Below are positions 38,983 to 40,382 of a stretch of 40,382 nucleotides of DNA, one piece after another (position 1 is the first letter of the stretch; each line of letters opens with the position of its first letter). The stretch covers positions 1 to 40,382 of the IMG/VR virus record IMGVR_UViG_3300025000_000221, one strand, 5' to 3'. This DNA comes from a virus. The notes under the pieces are model-generated. The model was not told the DNA's origin and searched no databases. It was given only the letters and a program-made list of their open reading frames with translations. The translations under genes and the position numbers were made by a program.

Positions 38983-39879
38983 ATGTCGGACTTCAGGGTC
39001 GATACCGGATATTTCAGGCATGTGAAGACCAAACGGCTGAAGCGCGAGCTCGGGCTCGAAGGTGTCGTCATGCTGCAGATGCTGTGGGCGTATGCCGCAG
39101 AAAACAAGCACGGATGCGACACCGTATATACGTCCGACGATATCGAGCTCGCAGTTGATTGCACTCTTGCTGCAGGAAAATTCACTGCAATTCTCGCTGC
39201 GGTCGGGTTCATCGATGCAGTTGAAGGTGGGTACGTGCTGCACGAATGGGAGCATCACAACGGTTTCGCAGCGACCGCGAATGCTCGCGAGGAAAAAGCG
39301 CGGGCGGCGGCAAATGCTCGATGGGAAAAGAAAAACTGCAAGGATGACACTGTAGCAATGCCAAAAGATTTACGAGCAGATGCTAAATCATGCAACGAGC
39401 ATATGCTAAACAGTGCTTGCAGCAATGCCCCATCTCCATCTCCATCTCCATCTCCATCTCCAAAAAAAGAAAGTGCATTGTGCGATCGACCGCAACCCGA
39501 ACCTGTTTCTGCACCTGTCGGTGCAGCGCAAGCGCAAAGGGGAAAGCGTTTCGATTCTCAGGACTGGTTCGAAAGGTTCTGGGAGGCGTTCGGCGATAAG
39601 CGCGGCCGGGCCCCTGCTCAGATCTCCTGGCGGAAGATCAAGGGGCTCGATCGACAACTGGCGGAGACGATCGTCGCAGCGGCCGGGACGTATGCTCGGC
39701 AGCGCATCGACATCGTCGCCCGCAACGGTACTCCGAAGATGGCGCAGGGATGGTTGAACGATCGACGGTGGGAGGACGATGCTGCCGCGGTTGTTGGTGA
39801 GACGCAGGTGATGAGCCCGGAGCTCGCCGCGGCTTTTTCGAAAGTGATGGAGGGTAGCGATGTCAGGGAATCCGTATGA
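38983..39879 (+). CDS. Replication initiator / replisome organizer (N-terminal Lin1244-like)
   Basis: 298 residues. The start DFRVDTGYFRHVKTKRLKRELGLEGVVMLQMLWAYAAENKHGC, then ADANARWEKK, resembles the DnaD-like N-terminal domain of phage replication organizers. A Ser-Pro linker (residues about 150-160) made of (CATCTC)5 separates it from a C-terminal basic domain (FERFWEAFGDKRGRAPAQISWRKIK, KMAQGWLNDRRWEDD). Two 16-base iterons lie just before the linker. It probably recruits host helicase to an origin within this gene, like lambda O. Overlaps the next gene by 20 bases. Confidence 0.82.
   Translation: MSDFRVDTGYFRHVKTKRLKRELGLEGVVMLQMLWAYAAENKHGCDTVYTSDDIELAVDCTLAAGKFTAILAAVGFIDAVEGGYVLHEWEHHNGFAATANAREEKARAAANARWEKKNCKDDTVAMPKDLRADAKSCNEHMLNSACSNAPSPSPSPSPSPKKESALCDRPQPEPVSAPVGAAQAQRGKRFDSQDWFERFWEAFGDKRGRAPAQISWRKIKGLDRQLAETIVAAAGTYARQRIDIVARNGTPKMAQGWLNDRRWEDDAAAVVGETQVMSPELAAAFSKVMEGSDVRESV
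39372..39468 (+). repeat. Iteron pair and hexanucleotide repeat in the replication gene (candidate origin)
   Basis: ACGAGCAGATGCTAAA (39372-39387) and ACGAGCATATGCTAAA (39395-39410) differ at one base and start 23 bases apart; each has a dyad AGCANATGCT. Two weaker ATGCTCG words lie at 39281 and 39314. They are followed by five CATCTC units (39431-39460), then A7 (39462-39468). In-gene iterons and an A-rich segment recall lambda-type origins. Confidence 0.6.
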
Positions 39880-40198
39880 CACGCTGTCGGCAGAAGAGAT
39901 GGCGATACTCAAGGCGCACTACGTGATGGTGAAGGACTGCGCCACGCAGGAGCAGCTCGAACGGGCGTTGAAGGGATGGACCAACCGTCAACGGCTGGTC
40001 GTTGCCAGACTGCTCGACAAGGTCCGCGACAGCGGATGGATGATCGATGGGCAGTATCCATCGGGATCACTGCGGTTCAGGCGCAGACTGGCAAGCAAGA
40101 CAGACCAGGTGATGGCCCTGTCCGACGAGGACTTCGAAAGGTATCGACGCGGTGAGCTGGTGTTCGTCGATGGCCAGCTCAGTCCGGTTAGTTGTTGA
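39860..40198 (+). CDS. Hypothetical protein downstream of the replication gene
   Basis: 112 residues, overlapping the replication gene by 20 bases. A helical body (LSAEEMAILKAHYVMVKDCATQEQLERALKGWTNRQRLVVARLLDKV) with charged ends. A small helicase-loader-like or regulatory role is possible given its position, but nothing specific is seen. Confidence 0.65.
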   Translation: MSGNPYDTLSAEEMAILKAHYVMVKDCATQEQLERALKGWTNRQRLVVARLLDKVRDSGWMIDGQYPSGSLRFRRRLASKTDQVMALSDEDFERYRRGELVFVDGQLSPVSC

Positions 40199-40199
40199 G

Positions 40200-40382
40200 A
40201 TGCCGACCAGGGCGGCGCGGGTGTGCCGAGTTCCAGGGTGCGGGCGGGTGACGGTTCGATCGGACGGATACTGCACCGAATGCAGCGATGCTGGAAAGAA
40301 CACGTCGATCGAGGATCGCAGGAAGAAAGAGACCGATCCGTTCTACTACTCGACCGAGTGGCGCCGGTATCAGAAATGGTGG
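40200..40382 (+). CDS. HNH endonuclease, 5' part (cut by the window edge)
   Basis: ATG 40200 follows the previous stop by one base; 61 codons are visible and open to the edge. CRVPGCGRVTVRSDGYCTEC is the zinc-binding N-terminal knuckle and DPFYYSTEWRRYQKWW the W-x-x-x-R segment of the phage HNH enzyme placed directly before the terminase genes of HK97-type phages. The HNH motif itself is beyond the window. This fits the left end opening inside terL. Confidence 0.82.
   Translation, partial: MPTRAARVCRVPGCGRVTVRSDGYCTECSDAGKNTSIEDRRKKETDPFYYSTEWRRYQKWW

Noticed and set aside
39413-39757. Frame encoding alternating His-Leu repeats inside the replication gene
   Set aside because: It is an alternative reading of the CATCTC repeat; the Ser-Pro frame belongs to the conserved gene.

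Overview
The window is almost the whole genome of a temperate siphovirus-type phage (HK97-like head, long non-contractile tail) of a high-GC, Gram-negative host. Two predicted lipoproteins with clear lipoboxes, strong Shine-Dalgarno sites and GC-ending codons support the Gram-negative call. The sequence does not let me name the host; a desulfobacterial or other proteobacterial host is only a guess.

Layout, left to right. 3-5500: packaging end (3' two thirds of the large terminase, then a run of small genes including an HNH endonuclease, a lipoprotein and several zinc-ribbon proteins). 5765-13015: head and connector module (portal-MuF fusion, protease, major capsid, accessory head protein, connectors, tail terminator, tail tube, tail chaperone with a likely -1 frameshift). 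13073-24311: tape measure, distal tail and baseplate genes, including three tandem genes sharing one N-terminal tag and a hub-like protein with a LamG-like domain and about ten short Gln-containing repeats. 24311-27935: envelope and lysis region (membrane, lipoprotein and secreted proteins, DUF1353, a holin candidate, a GH108 endolysin). 27989-32475: receptor-binding region with a complete diversity-generating retroelement (DGR): C-type-lectin-like target gene with variable repeat (VR), avd, template repeat (TR), reverse transcriptase. 32529-32614: terminator and an attP core made of the 3' half of a tRNA-Arg(CCU) gene. 32643-35219, minus strand: integrase, a membrane protein and a CI-type repressor. 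35284-40382: early genes from a small Cro-like protein through DUF2513, DUF2303 and a replication initiator with origin-like repeats, ending in the start of an HNH gene.

The two window ends belong to one locus. An HNH gene typically sits just before the terminases, and the left end opens inside the large terminase. The attachment site lies in the interior with phage genes on both sides. The DNA is therefore in circular or virion order, not a chromosomal prophage; only the rest of HNH, the small terminase and the 5' part of the large terminase appear to be missing.

The most notable system is the DGR. TR (30453-30568) and VR (29863-29978) align over 116 bases without gaps. All 23 differences fall at TR adenines (34 in total), and a GATA-loop hairpin follows VR. 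The phage can thus rewrite the exposed face of its tail-tip lectin. Other points worth checking are the tail-chaperone frameshift, the in-gene iterons, an inverted-repeat-bounded low-GC block (4750-5521), a leader hairpin before DUF2513 and a repressor with a duplicated C-terminal module instead of a peptidase domain.
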